From positions 62,001-126,000 of the forward strand of contig NZ_ML660061.1 of NCBI RefSeq assembly GCF_007004665.1: a DNA stretch of 64,000 nucleotides, given 5' to 3'. A program made the translations under genes and the position numbers. The stretch is from Denitrobaculum tricleocarpae (GTDB taxonomy: Bacteria > Pseudomonadota > Alphaproteobacteria > Kiloniellales > Kiloniellaceae). The notes under the pieces were generated by a model, which had not been told where the DNA came from, did not search any database, and worked only from the letters and a program-made list of their open reading frames with translations. This document shows positions 35,044 through 43,739 of the stretch, piece by piece (the stretch's first letter is position 1; each line of letters opens with the position of its first letter).

Positions 35044-35964
35044 TCACTCTGCCTGACTTTTTGATGCTGCGAGCAAGCCCATGTAAAAGGCCATCACCGA
35101 GGCGCCGTTCAGGGCGGTGATCTCACCCACGTCGTAGGCCGGGGCGACCTCGACCACGTCCATGCCGATAAAGTTGATCCCGCCCAGGCGGGTCAGGATC
35201 GAGCGGGCCTGCCAGGCTAAAAGACCGCCGGTTTCCGGCGTGCCGGTGCCGGGCGCGCAGGAGGGATCGAGGCAATCGATGTCGAAGGTCAGGTAGGTTT
35301 TGTCCTGGTTCCCGACGACCTGGTGAATGCGGGCGGCGACATCGGCGGGATTGCCCATATGCACCTCTTCGGCTGTGATGATGGTCACGCCCTGATCCAG
35401 GGTCCACTGCCAGACTTCTGGCTCGACGCGGCAACGAATGCCGATCTGGATCATGCGTTTGGGGTCGACGAGGCCTTCGTTGATGGCGATGCGAAAGTTG
35501 GTCCCGTGGGTAACGGGTACCCCGTAGTTCTCGTCCCAGGTATCCACATGCGCGTCGAAGTGAACCAGGCCGAGCGGCGCACCATGTTTTTTTGCCGCGG
35601 CGCGCAGCAGGGGCAGGGTGACGAGATGGTCACCGCCCACGGAGATCAGGTGGTCATGCTCGAGGGCCTGCCGTTCGATCAGCGCCAGGGACTCCTCCAG
35701 CTTGCCCATCATGAGCGAGAAGTTGCCGACATCGGCGAAGTCGAGACTGTAAAGATCGGGCCAGAGATCCGGATAGGTCCCGCCGGCCATGCGGCTCGCG
35801 CGTCTGACCGCCGCGGGCCCGTCCCGCGCCCCGGCGCGATTTGTGGTCGCGATGTCCATCGGTACGCCCGCTATGGATATTGCGGCGTCCCCGGTCTTGT
35901 CGGTTCCGAAGAAGGTTTCTCTGGCTGAAAAGGTGGGCAAAGGACGGTCGGGCGATTGGCTCAT
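35044..35964 (-). CDS. agmatinase/ureohydrolase family protein
   Basis: A 306-residue manganese ureohydrolase. Metal ligands are visible in SVGGDHLVTLP (His), VHFDAHVDTWDENYG (Asp, His, Asp) and LTFDIDCLDPSCAPGTGTPE (two Asp). The SCAPGTGTPE block and overall length are those of agmatinase-type enzymes, which split guanidino compounds to urea. Arginase, guanidinobutyrase or guanidinopropionase activity cannot be excluded. AAGGTG precedes ATG 35964. The neighbour upstream on this strand is a GNAT gene. Confidence 0.88.
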   Translation of the reverse strand: MSQSPDRPLPTFSARETFFGTDKTGDAAISIAGVPMDIATTNRAGARDGPAAVRRASRMAGGTYPDLWPDLYSLDFADVGNFSLMMGKLEESLALIERQALEHDHLISVGGDHLVTLPLLRAAAKKHGAPLGLVHFDAHVDTWDENYGVPVTHGTNFRIAINEGLVDPKRMIQIGIRCRVEPEVWQWTLDQGVTIITAEEVHMGNPADVAARIHQVVGNQDKTYLTFDIDCLDPSCAPGTGTPETGGLLAWQARSILTRLGGINFIGMDVVEVAPAYDVGEITALNGASVMAFYMGLLAASKSQAE

Positions 35965-35996
35965 AGGGCACCTTGTTGCGAGACTTCTCTGTTCTT

Positions 35997-36851
35997 TCAG
36001 ACCTTGAGCGACAAGGCAATCTGTCGTGTCGAGGCAACTCCCTGACATCTATCGACAAAGGCGGCAAAACCGGAATCAGAGGCCTCGGCATTGATGATCT
36101 GGACACTATCAGTATCAAGCCGCAGCGACAGGGCTGCAAGAATGCTGGTCCCAATGGTCTGCCTTCGATGTTCCGGGTGGACGGCCAACTGCGCGAGCGT
36201 GGCGGTCGGGCGGATGACAATTCCGTAACCTGCTAATTTCTCCGCAACGTAAACGCCCTGGATCTCGATGTGGTCTCTGATCCGGCCAAGCGCATCAAGA
36301 CTGTTCTGCCAGGTAGGCTGCCAGTCCCATGCTATAGGGCCAGCACGTTGTATCGTCTCAAACGGGATTGGTCGGGCCGTCACCTGGATGTGGGCCGAAG
36401 AGCCGGGTTCCGGCAGAGGCAGCTTGAAGCAAACCACCTCTCTCCAGGCAGTGAATCCGAGTTTTTCATATGCCTTTCGCGCGGCAGTGTTTTGATCGAT
36501 GACTTCCAGCTCAAGAGTTTCGATGCCTTGAGTGGCGAGGTTTCCTGACACTGATTCGAAAATCCGCGTTGCTATCCCCTGACCCCGATGCTCGGGGAGG
36601 CTACCGGTTGCGATCACGTAAGCGGCCTCTCGCTCTGTCTCGCCGTTTGAGCCGATTAGCCAGAATCCAACGACCCTGCCCTGCGATTTCGCCAGCCAGG
36701 AGAGATCCTCGTCGTAGCCGCGCTGGCGCAACATGAGACGAAACCGATCCGGCGTGAGGGCCATGGGTACCAGATAATCGCTGAAAGCTGCGTTCATAGC
36801 CGCGTGAAGTGCGCCGAATTCAATGCCGGTGCAAGGGACGATTTCCAACAT
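35997..36851 (-). CDS. GNAT-family N-acetyltransferase, two-domain
   Basis: A 284-residue protein with an N-terminal GNAT domain (AAYVIATGSLPEHRGQGIAT carries the acetyl-CoA pyrophosphate loop; LELEVIDQNTAARKAYEKLG). A second, weaker GNAT-like half has LAQLAVHPEHRRQTIGTSIL. The substrate is unknown. The chosen ATG 36851 drops a Cys/Phe-rich leader; no strong ribosome site supports either choice. It is 32 bp upstream of the ureohydrolase gene on the same strand and divergent from an MFS gene. Confidence 0.82.
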   Translation of the reverse strand: MLEIVPCTGIEFGALHAAMNAAFSDYLVPMALTPDRFRLMLRQRGYDEDLSWLAKSQGRVVGFWLIGSNGETEREAAYVIATGSLPEHRGQGIATRIFESVSGNLATQGIETLELEVIDQNTAARKAYEKLGFTAWREVVCFKLPLPEPGSSAHIQVTARPIPFETIQRAGPIAWDWQPTWQNSLDALGRIRDHIEIQGVYVAEKLAGYGIVIRPTATLAQLAVHPEHRRQTIGTSILAALSLRLDTDSVQIINAEASDSGFAAFVDRCQGVASTRQIALSLKV

Positions 36852-37008
36852 ATCAGAGAATCTGAAGCAGAAATCACGAGGCGTAAAGACGCAGAAGCGC
36901 ATGACGCCATTGAGACGATATGGGCAGACGGCCATTGCCGCTTTGCCAGACTCGGGCGGATGTGGCTCAATGCGCGCTCTCTGTTCACATCAAAGCTCCT
37001 TAACATTA

Positions 37009-38295
37009 ATGCCAGGTCAGGCCGGGTTCGGCGGGGTTCTTCGCACCCTGCAACACAGGAATTTCCGTATCTACATCTCGGGCGCCTCGATCTCGCTGAT
37101 CGGCACCTGGATGCAGCGCGTTGCCGTGGGCTGGCTGACCTGGGAGTTGACGGAATCCGGCTTCTGGCTGGGGCTTGTCGCCTGTGCAGACCTCCTGCCG
37201 GCAGTATTCGTCGGTCCCTTCGGCGGTGTGGTGGCGGACCGCTATAACCGGATCAAGATCATGTTGACCGCGCAGTCTGTTTCGCTCTGCCAGGCGATCG
37301 CGCTCTTTGCGCTGACCGCAACGGGGAATGCGACGGTCGAGTTGCTGGCGCTACTGGTGCTGATCAATGGGATTGCAATGGGCTTCAATCAGCCTTCGCG
37401 TCTGGCACTGATGCCCAGTCTGGTGCCGCGCGAGGATCTCTCGACCGGGATCGCGATCAACTCCATCATCTTCAACCTGGCGCGCTTTATCGGGCCTGCG
37501 GTTGCGGGCCTTCTGATCGTGACCGTGGGCGTCCAGGGGGCTTTTGGCGCCAATGCGCTCACCTTTTCGGCCTTTCTGATCGCGTTGCTGCGCATCAGGG
37601 TGCCGCGCCGCCCGGACCGGGGCAAAGGCAAGGTGCCGCCCTCGATCTGGGTGCAGCTCGGCGAGGGTTTCAGCTATGCCGCGCGTCACCCGGGCATCGG
37701 GCCGATGTTGCTGCTGCTCGCCACGGCATCGCTCTCTGTGCGGCCTTTCGTCGAGTTGATGCCGGGTTTCGCCGACAGGGTTTTCGGCGGCGGGGCGGAT
37801 ACGCTTGCTCTCCTGACCTCTACGGTCGGCATAGGTGCGGTGATGAGCGGTTTGTGGGTTGCCCGGCGCGGCGGTGGTGGTCTGACCCGGTTGGTGCTGC
37901 TCAATACCCTGCTCTTGTCGTTTTCTATGCTCGCCTTTGTTGCGAGTGACTGGATCTGGCTGGGACTGGCGAGTGCAGCAATCGCCGGGATGGCGATGGT
38001 GGCGACGGGGGTCAGCATGCAGACTCTGCTGCAGATGGCGGTCGACGGCGATCTGCGCGGGCGTGTGCTCAGTCTCTACGGCATCATCTTCATCGGCGGA
38101 CCGGCCGCAGGCGCGCTGATCATGGGCGCGCTTTCCGAATACATCGGACTTCGGCTGCCGCTCGCCTTCGGGGCGATCCTGGTGATGCTGATGTGGATAC
38201 GGACCTGGCGGAGGCGCGTGGCGATCACCGCAGCGCTGGAGCCGTCGCATAGCGAGGTGAGGCCCGGACCCGACCAGACCGAGAGTAAAGCCTGA
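37009..38295 (+). CDS. MFS transporter (EntS/MFS_3-like)
   Basis: A 428-residue 12-helix transporter of the MFS_3/enterobactin-exporter group. HRNFRIYISGASISLIGTWM, then QRVAVGWL, is the characteristic first helix. GVVADRYNRIKIM is loop 2. SRLALMPSLVPREDLSTGIA lies between helices 4 and 5. Most members are drug or siderophore exporters. ATG 37009 fits the family start; the frame is open further upstream, but that part overlaps the divergent GNAT gene. Confidence 0.85.
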   Translation: MPGQAGFGGVLRTLQHRNFRIYISGASISLIGTWMQRVAVGWLTWELTESGFWLGLVACADLLPAVFVGPFGGVVADRYNRIKIMLTAQSVSLCQAIALFALTATGNATVELLALLVLINGIAMGFNQPSRLALMPSLVPREDLSTGIAINSIIFNLARFIGPAVAGLLIVTVGVQGAFGANALTFSAFLIALLRIRVPRRPDRGKGKVPPSIWVQLGEGFSYAARHPGIGPMLLLLATASLSVRPFVELMPGFADRVFGGGADTLALLTSTVGIGAVMSGLWVARRGGGGLTRLVLLNTLLLSFSMLAFVASDWIWLGLASAAIAGMAMVATGVSMQTLLQMAVDGDLRGRVLSLYGIIFIGGPAAGALIMGALSEYIGLRLPLAFGAILVMLMWIRTWRRRVAITAALEPSHSEVRPGPDQTESKA

Positions 38296-38296
38296 T

Positions 38297-38323
38297 CGTT
38301 TTTCACTGAAAAAGTGAAAAACG
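38297..38323. terminator. perfect palindromic hairpin after the MFS gene
   Basis: CGTTTTTCACT, loop GAAAA, AGTGAAAAACG: 11-bp perfect stem, 2 bp after the stop. It lies between convergent genes (MFS and sulfatase), so it may act in both directions. Confidence 0.65.
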
Positions 38324-38404
38324 TGAATCAGCCTCTAAGTCTTGTAATCGGAGGGCGATTCACGCTCTTGACGAAAGGCGTCAAAAGCGACCGCACGCAC
38401 CCCG

Positions 38405-39979
38405 TTACCAGACCCCGAAATAGATTCCGCGGGACTTGGCGCCCCCGGTGCGCCGTTCCAGCTCCGCGTCACTGACGGTCGTGCGCAGCTTTCGTTTGCG
38501 CATCCAGTCGAACAGCAGGCCGTCCATTTCGGCGCGCACCCCGGCATGGGCGTTGGAACCGCCCAGATCCTTGAGCTCCTTCGGATCATTCTGCAGGTCG
38601 TAAAGCACGGGCGGCTGATTCTCGAAGCGCATGTACTTCCAATGGCTGGTGCGGACCATGAAGGCGCGGGCGCCGTCCGGCTCCAGACCCAGATCTTTGC
38701 GGGCATCGCGCAAGGCGAAACAGCTGTCGGCAAAGACGGCGCTGCGCCAGTCGTCCGGCTTCCTGTCCTGCAACAGAGGCGCTATGGAGCGGCCCTCCAG
38801 GCGGTGCGGTTGCGCTTCGCCGCCGGACCAGTCCAGGAAGCTGGGGGCCAGATCAATGGCTTCTACGAAATCATCGATCGTGCGGCCCCGCGTCTCGTTG
38901 GCCTGGGGGCGGGGATCGTAAACGATCATAGGCACCTGCATGATCTCGTCGTGAAAGAGGTCCTTTTCGCCAAGCCAGTGATCACCCAGGTAGTCGCCGT
39001 GGTCGCTGGTGTAAAGGATGATGGTGTTCTCCGCCTGTCCGATCTCCTCCAGGAATCGGCGCATCCGTCCCAGGTGATGATCGAGCTGACTGATCAGGCC
39101 CATGTAGGTCGGGATGACTGTCTTACGCACCTCCTCCTTGGAGAAGTTGAGGCTTTCCTCATGCTGCATGAAGGCGGCGAGCACCGGATTGCAGTCGGCC
39201 TTTTCATCATGGGTCCGGTTGGCCTCAAGGATGTCCTCCGGTCCGTACATGCTGTGATACGGCGCCGGCGCCATGTAGGGCCAGTGGGGTTTGATGTAGG
39301 AAAGATGCAGACACCAGGGCCGGTCCGGTGTTTCCCGGATGAAGTCCATGGCCCGGTCGGTCATGTAGGCGGTTTCCGAGTGCTCTTCCTTCACCCGTGC
39401 GGGCCGGCGGGCGTTGCGCAGGAACCATCCCGAGAGCAATTCGCCGTTCTCGCCCTCGGCGGCGTTGGCGTATTCGTGCCAGGGGTTATCGCCTTCGTAG
39501 CCCTGTTCCTTGAGGTAGCGGTTATATGCCAGGTTCGGATCGACCAGCTGATCCGGATGCAGACCGTCGTCCCGCTCGACCGGTTCGAAACCGCACTGGC
39601 GCATGAGCACGCCGTCCGCGCTTTCGGGATCGAGACCGAGCCGTTCGCAGGTCTCCATATCGGGCCGCATGTGGGTCTTGCCGACCAGTGCGACCCGATA
39701 GCCCTCCGGGCGCAGGTAGTCGCCGATGGTTTTTTCATCGATGCGCAGGGGGTAGTTGTTGTAGTAAGCGCCATGCGAAAAGGCGTAGCGCCCGGTATAG
39801 CTGCACATGCGCGACCCGCCGCAGACAGGGGCCTGCACGTAGGCTTGCGAAAAGCGCACGCCCTGCGCCGCCAGGCGATCCAGGTTCGGTGTTTTGAGGG
39901 TCGGGTGTCCAGCACAGGCGAGGTAATCCGCCCGATGCTGGTCCGCCATAATATAGAGGATGTTGGGCTTTTTCGTCAT
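38405..39979 (-). CDS. sulfatase/phosphonate-monoester-hydrolase-like protein
   Basis: A 524-residue member of the alkaline-phosphatase-fold sulfatase family. Metal site NILYIMADQHRADYL (Asp) and ILYTSDHGDYLGDHW (Asp, His). The formylglycine loop is APVCGGSRMCSYTGRY. Its Cys would be oxidised by a formylglycine-generating enzyme, but the third position is Gly rather than Pro/Ala/Ser. LVGKTHM and IKPHWPY complete the site. There is no signal peptide, so it is cytoplasmic and may hydrolyse phosphonate or phosphate diesters or choline sulfate-like esters. A strong AAGGAGC ribosome site precedes the ATG. A LysR gene lies just upstream on the same strand. Confidence 0.88.
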   Translation of the reverse strand: MTKKPNILYIMADQHRADYLACAGHPTLKTPNLDRLAAQGVRFSQAYVQAPVCGGSRMCSYTGRYAFSHGAYYNNYPLRIDEKTIGDYLRPEGYRVALVGKTHMRPDMETCERLGLDPESADGVLMRQCGFEPVERDDGLHPDQLVDPNLAYNRYLKEQGYEGDNPWHEYANAAEGENGELLSGWFLRNARRPARVKEEHSETAYMTDRAMDFIRETPDRPWCLHLSYIKPHWPYMAPAPYHSMYGPEDILEANRTHDEKADCNPVLAAFMQHEESLNFSKEEVRKTVIPTYMGLISQLDHHLGRMRRFLEEIGQAENTIILYTSDHGDYLGDHWLGEKDLFHDEIMQVPMIVYDPRPQANETRGRTIDDFVEAIDLAPSFLDWSGGEAQPHRLEGRSIAPLLQDRKPDDWRSAVFADSCFALRDARKDLGLEPDGARAFMVRTSHWKYMRFENQPPVLYDLQNDPKELKDLGGSNAHAGVRAEMDGLLFDWMRKRKLRTTVSDAELERRTGGAKSRGIYFGVW

Positions 39980-40040
39980 GTCGCTCCTTACCGCGGCTTG
40001 CAGAGGGAAGATCGTGGCAGGCGGCTGTAGTTTGCTATCC

Positions 40041-40059
40041 CTTCAAACACTATTTGAAG
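40041..40059. promoter_or_regulatory. inverted repeat with LysR-type spacing upstream of the sulfatase gene
   Basis: CTTCAAA, CACTA, TTTGAAG: a 19-bp dyad with the T-N11-A geometry of LysR boxes. It overlaps the stop codon of the LysR gene and lies about 65 bp before the sulfatase start. It could be an operator or a weak terminator. Confidence 0.45.
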
Positions 40060-40883
40060 AGTTTGTCCAACCAATCGATGACCGCCTGAATACGCGGTAG
40101 TTGCCGGACCTCCGGATGGACCAACAGCCAGACTTCGCGGGAGAGAACCGCCGGACCCTCGGTCATGCGCACCAGAGACCGGTCACTGGCAGCAAGTATT
40201 TCGGGCAGAAGCGACAGGCCGAGGCCTGCCTGTACTGCGGCGAGCGCGCTCTCGGCATCGTTGACGCGCAGCTGTCCGTTGCCGCCCCGTTCCGCCTGCC
40301 GGGACATCCAACGGGCCTGGGGAAGATGGGCGTGAGTTTCTTCGTAAGTGATCAGGGCGTCGGACCGGCGTCCTCCCGCCGCCACGCCATAGAGCGCATA
40401 GGACACATCGGCCAGGTGTCGACAAAGGCCGGCGTCCTTTTGCGGCCGGGCGAAGCGCAAGGCGAGATCGGTCTCCCGCCGGTTCAGACTCAGGTTCCCG
40501 GTTTCGGCGATGGTCTCGAGCTGGAGTCTCGGGTGTTTTGCCAGGAGAGGTTCCAGATTGGGGATCAAAAGACGGTTCATCAGGATCGGGACGGCGGTGA
40601 GGCGGACGCTGCCCTCGCAGCTTTGCAGAGCGCCGGAGAGACGTTCCTGGAGCTTCCCGGCAGAGGACTCCATGCTCTCGGCTGCGGCAATCGCGCGTTC
40701 ACCGGCCTGGGTCGGAATCAGGCAGCCGTCGATCCGGCTGAAAAGTGCGGTGCCGAGATCGGCCTCAAGCGCCTTCAAACGCCGCGAGACGGTGGTCTGA
40801 TCGACCGAAAGGCGTCGCGCGGCAGCGGAGAGCGTTCCGGCCCGTGCAACCGCGAGCATGAGTTGAAGAGCATTCCAGTCCAT
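40050..40883 (-). CDS. LysR-family transcriptional regulator
   Basis: A 277-residue LysR protein from ATG 40883. MDWNALQLMLAVARAGTLSA, then ARRLSVDQTTVSRRLKALEA, gives the helix-turn-helix, and the effector domain starts near VRLTAVPILMNRLL. It belongs to the GcvA/AaeR-like branch by the WN-L-MLAVAR start. It is encoded between gntK and the sulfatase, with a perfect 16-bp dyad just upstream of its start. The sulfatase is the most likely target. Confidence 0.87.
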   Translation of the reverse strand: MDWNALQLMLAVARAGTLSAAARRLSVDQTTVSRRLKALEADLGTALFSRIDGCLIPTQAGERAIAAAESMESSAGKLQERLSGALQSCEGSVRLTAVPILMNRLLIPNLEPLLAKHPRLQLETIAETGNLSLNRRETDLALRFARPQKDAGLCRHLADVSYALYGVAAGGRRSDALITYEETHAHLPQARWMSRQAERGGNGQLRVNDAESALAAVQAGLGLSLLPEILAASDRSLVRMTEGPAVLSREVWLLVHPEVRQLPRIQAVIDWLDKLFK

Positions 40884-40894
40884 CATATCGAATC

Positions 40895-40910
40895 TCTGCA
40901 AATTTGCAGA
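40895..40910. promoter_or_regulatory. perfect 16-bp palindrome upstream of the LysR gene
   Basis: TCTGCAAATTTGCAGA lies 12 bp upstream of the LysR ATG. A perfect dyad with an AT core at this position fits an autoregulatory operator. Confidence 0.6.
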
Positions 40911-41017
40911 AAAAACTAACAATGCCGCCGCGAAGAGTCACGGAAATGCAGGGTAATGCCCGCGCAACTCCTGGCCGGTTGTCCAGCGCTCCAGATCAGA
41001 TTTCTTGAGCGCAAAGT

Positions 41018-41578
41018 CTACGGAGACTGGCGATCCTTGATCTCCGGAGCCTTCAGGATCTCCTCGATCATTTTCTTGACTGGTTGGGAGATGTTTACGG
41101 TAAAGGCGCGCTCGTCCTGATCCGGCCGTTCCAGGGTTGCCAGTTGGCTGTCGAGCAGCGTGGCGGGCATGAAGTGGCTTGTGCGCCGCCCGACCCGGCG
41201 CTGGAGAACGGCCTTTGAGCCATCCAGCAGGATGAAGAAGAGATCCAGGCCGGACGCCCGCTTAAGCCGCTCCCGGTAGGTTCGGCGCAGGGCGGAACAG
41301 GCGAGAACCGCGATGCCGCGATCCTGTGCTTCCCTTGCGAGCCTTGCGCCGACATCGTCGAGCCAGGGCTCTCTGTCTGAATCGGTGAGGGGCGTTCCGC
41401 TGCTCATCTTCTCAATGTTTGACGCAGGATGAAATTTGTCTGCGTCCAGAAACTTGACGCGCAGGCTGCGCGCCAGCGACCGGGCGATGGTGGTTTTACC
41501 GCATCCCGACACGCCCATGATGACGATGCCGAGCGGTAAGCCGTTATCAGAGGGTTGCTGTGACACCGCCGTCAACAT
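41018..41578 (-). CDS. gntK: gluconokinase
   Basis: A kinase of about 170-186 residues that phosphorylates D-gluconate to 6-phosphogluconate. P-loop GVSGCGKTT, FLDADKFHPASNIEKM, GTPLTDSDREPWL, CSALRRTYRERLR-like block and LATLERPDQDERAF are all diagnostic of GntK. The 5' end overlaps idnO by about 31 bp; the exact start is uncertain (ATG 41578 or a slightly later codon before LPLGIVIMG). It is second in the idnO-gntK unit and presumably shares control by the operators at 42507 and 42620. Confidence 0.94.
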   Translation of the reverse strand: MLTAVSQQPSDNGLPLGIVIMGVSGCGKTTIARSLARSLRVKFLDADKFHPASNIEKMSSGTPLTDSDREPWLDDVGARLAREAQDRGIAVLACSALRRTYRERLKRASGLDLFFILLDGSKAVLQRRVGRRTSHFMPATLLDSQLATLERPDQDERAFTVNISQPVKKMIEEILKAPEIKDRQSP

Positions 41579-42314
41579 AGAGCACATGGCCATTCACGAA
41601 GCTGGAAGCGGGAGAAGCGAGGAAGACGGCAGCGCCGATCAGTTCTTCGACGTTGCCCCAGCGGCCGGAAGGGGTCCGGCCGACCAGCCAGGCCGTAAAG
41701 GCCTCGTCCTTGACCAGCGCTTCTGTCAGTTCGGTCTTGAAGTATCCCGGACCCAGGCCATTGACCTGGATGTTGTGCTTGCCCCAGTCGATCGCCATGC
41801 CCTTGGTCAGCATTTTCACCGCGCCCTTGGAGGCGGTGTAAGGGGCGATGGAGGGACGTCCGAGCTCGCTTTGAACCGAGCAGATGTTGATGATCTTACC
41901 GCTTTCTCTCGGAATCATGCGGCGTGCCACGGCCTGACCGACAAAAAATACGCTGTCCAGGTTGGTGCGCATCAGCTCATCCCAGGTCTGGGCGGGGAAG
42001 TCCTCAAGCGGCATACGCCGCTGGATGCCCGCGTTGTTCACCAGAATGTCGATCGGGCCAACCGAGGTCTCGATGGCTTCGATCCCTGCGGTGACGGCCT
42101 TCTGGTCGGTGACGTCGAAGGCGTTGGTGTGGACCGTTGCACCTTCGGCACGCAGACGCTCGGCTGCGGCCTCAAGCTTTTCACTGTTGCGGGCGTTGAG
42201 AATGATGGTCGCGCCGGCGCCTGCCAGTCCCTTGGCCAGGGTGTACCCGATGCCCTGGCTTGAGCCGGTAATCAGCGCGATGCGGTCGGAGAGGTCGAAC
42301 AGGGCTGCGCTCAT
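41547..42314 (-). CDS. idnO: gluconate 5-dehydrogenase (5-keto-D-gluconate reductase)
   Basis: A 255-residue SDR closely like E. coli IdnO. ALITGSSQGIGYTLAKGLAG, DILVNNAGIQRRMPLEDFP, catalytic KIINICSVQSELGRPSIAPY with TASK, and the hallmark NIQVNGLGPGYFKTELTEAL followed by FTAWLVGRTPSGRWG. It reduces 5-ketogluconate from L-idonate to D-gluconate with NADPH. GGAG precedes ATG 42314. It forms an operon with gntK. Upstream lie two 14-bp palindromes for the LacI-type regulator. Confidence 0.94.
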   Translation of the reverse strand: MSAALFDLSDRIALITGSSQGIGYTLAKGLAGAGATIILNARNSEKLEAAAERLRAEGATVHTNAFDVTDQKAVTAGIEAIETSVGPIDILVNNAGIQRRMPLEDFPAQTWDELMRTNLDSVFFVGQAVARRMIPRESGKIINICSVQSELGRPSIAPYTASKGAVKMLTKGMAIDWGKHNIQVNGLGPGYFKTELTEALVKDEAFTAWLVGRTPSGRWGNVEELIGAAVFLASPASSFVNGHVLYVDGGVTATL

Positions 42315-42506
42315 GCGGGCTCCAAGTGACAAGATGTTGAACAAGCCGATGACTCGGAACTCAAAGGCGGTGACTGCGTTGTTTTCGCTCTTGTTTCTTA
42401 TTCTTCTAGCACGGGTCTTCCGAACTGTCCGTTCACTTTACGTCATTGTGTGATGCTTTTCCCGGACCCGTTTGCATGCAGCAGCAACGTTGAAAATCAG
42501 TGATAA

Positions 42507-42520
42507 TGTTATCGATAACA
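42507..42520. promoter_or_regulatory. LacI-type operator 1 (TGTTATCGATAACA)
   Basis: A perfect 14-bp palindrome between the divergent idnO and 2-hydroxyacid dehydrogenase genes. It matches the GntR/IdnR-like operator form (ATGTTA-N4-TAACA) and the sites at 42620 and 47505. Confidence 0.85.
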
Positions 42521-42619
42521 ATAATGCGCTGTCAAGTTGGCGGAGATCAAAAGTCAGTGACAGTGAAGATAGGCGGAGGAGGGCGAGCGGCCTTGTCAAA
42601 GCGAGGTTTTACCCTACAA

Positions 42620-42633
42620 TGTTATCGATAACG
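42620..42633. promoter_or_regulatory. LacI-type operator 2 (TGTTATCGATAACG)
   Basis: Differs from operator 1 in the last base only. The centre-to-centre distance from operator 1 is 113 bp, about 108 bp before the 2-hydroxyacid dehydrogenase ATG. Looping between the two sites is possible. Confidence 0.83.
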
Positions 42634-42637
42634 TTCT

Positions 42638-42699
42638 GGAGCAGATCCGGTTTGATGGAATCGCCATTGGCAGTTCGGCGGGTCGGTGAATCTTCTCCC
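42638..42699. repeat. palindromic intergenic repeat, family B copy 2 (diverged)
   Basis: GGAGCAGATCCGG, then TTTGATGGAATCGCC, to GGTCGGTGAATCTTCTCCC. This is the reverse-orientation, mutated counterpart of the 22046 element. It sits directly between operator 2 and the dehydrogenase ribosome site. Confidence 0.7.
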
Positions 42700-42740
42700 A
42701 TTATTTGAGTTTGATCCGATCGAGTGTGCGGGAGCTTTTC

Positions 42741-43685
42741 ATGTCGAAGCCTGATGTTCTGGTGATGGGGGCCTTGCCTCAATGGGATATGGCGGCTCTG
42801 GAGGAACGCTTCACTCTGCACCGCTATTGGGAAGCCGCGGATCCCGACGCCCTGATATCGGCGCAGGCCGGTAACATCCGGGCCATTGCGACCCGGGGAG
42901 ACCTGGGCGCCGATGCGGCGCTCATGAAGCGCCTGCCGGAGCTGGAGATGATTTCCTGTTTCGGCGTGGGGGTTGACGGGATCGACCTGGACCATGCGCG
43001 TGCCAACTCCATCCGGGTAGCGAATACACCGGATGTGCTGACCGATGATGTGGCCGACATGGGTGTCGCGCTGATCCTGGCCGCCGCCCGCCGCATTCCA
43101 CAGGGCGATGCTCATGTGCGGTCGGGAAAATGGCTGGACGAGGGTGCGATGGGGCTGACCAGCCGGGTGACCGGCAAGCGCCTCGGTATTCTGGGCATGG
43201 GCCGGATCGGTGCAGCCCTGGCCAGGCGCATGCGTGGCTTCGACATGTCGGTTGCCTATCACAACCGCACGCCGCGCGAGGGCATTGATGCCACATACAT
43301 GGAAACGCCGCAGGCCCTTGCGGCGGCTTCGGATTTCCTGGTGATCTCGAGCGCGGGCGGCGAGGGGACCAGAAACATCGTTGACGCCTCCGTCCTGGAG
43401 GCCTTGGGTCCCCAGGGGGTTCTTGTTAACATCTCCCGTGGTTCCACGGTGGATGAGGCGGCGCTGATCGACGCCCTGGCCCAAAAGCGCATCGGCGGCG
43501 CCGGGCTGGACGTTTTTGCATCCGAGCCGGATATGGACCGGCGGCTCCTCGAATTCGAGAACGTTGTGGTCCAGCCGCATCACGCCAGCGGGACCGTGGA
43601 GACCCGCAAAGCCATGGGCAAACTGGTTCTCGATAACCTGGTCGCGCACTTCGAGGGCGCGGAGCTTTTGACGCCGGTCGTCTGA
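42741..43685 (+). CDS. D-isomer 2-hydroxyacid dehydrogenase (2-ketoaldonate/glyoxylate reductase-like)
   Basis: A 314-residue NAD(P)-dependent enzyme. NAD motif LGILGMGRIGAALARRM; catalytic Arg in LVNISRGSTVDE; Glu in FASEPDMD; His in VVQPHHASGTVE. The YHNRTP patch after the second strand favours NADP. Relatives reduce glyoxylate, hydroxypyruvate or 2-ketogluconate. In this cluster, interconversion of 2-ketoaldonates with aldonates is the likely job. GGGAG precedes ATG 42741. idnD follows after 54 bp. Confidence 0.9.
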   Translation: MSKPDVLVMGALPQWDMAALEERFTLHRYWEAADPDALISAQAGNIRAIATRGDLGADAALMKRLPELEMISCFGVGVDGIDLDHARANSIRVANTPDVLTDDVADMGVALILAAARRIPQGDAHVRSGKWLDEGAMGLTSRVTGKRLGILGMGRIGAALARRMRGFDMSVAYHNRTPREGIDATYMETPQALAAASDFLVISSAGGEGTRNIVDASVLEALGPQGVLVNISRGSTVDEAALIDALAQKRIGGAGLDVFASEPDMDRRLLEFENVVVQPHHASGTVETRKAMGKLVLDNLVAHFEGAELLTPVV

Positions 43686-43739
43686 TCCACAATAGCGCGC
43701 TCGCGGTTTGCGGCGCGAAGCTGAAAGGAATTTTCTGTC

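Noticed and set aside
38546-40030. 494-codon open frame on the plus strand
   Set aside because: Antisense to the sulfatase, which has metal-site motifs and a strong ribosome site; the opposite frame has none.
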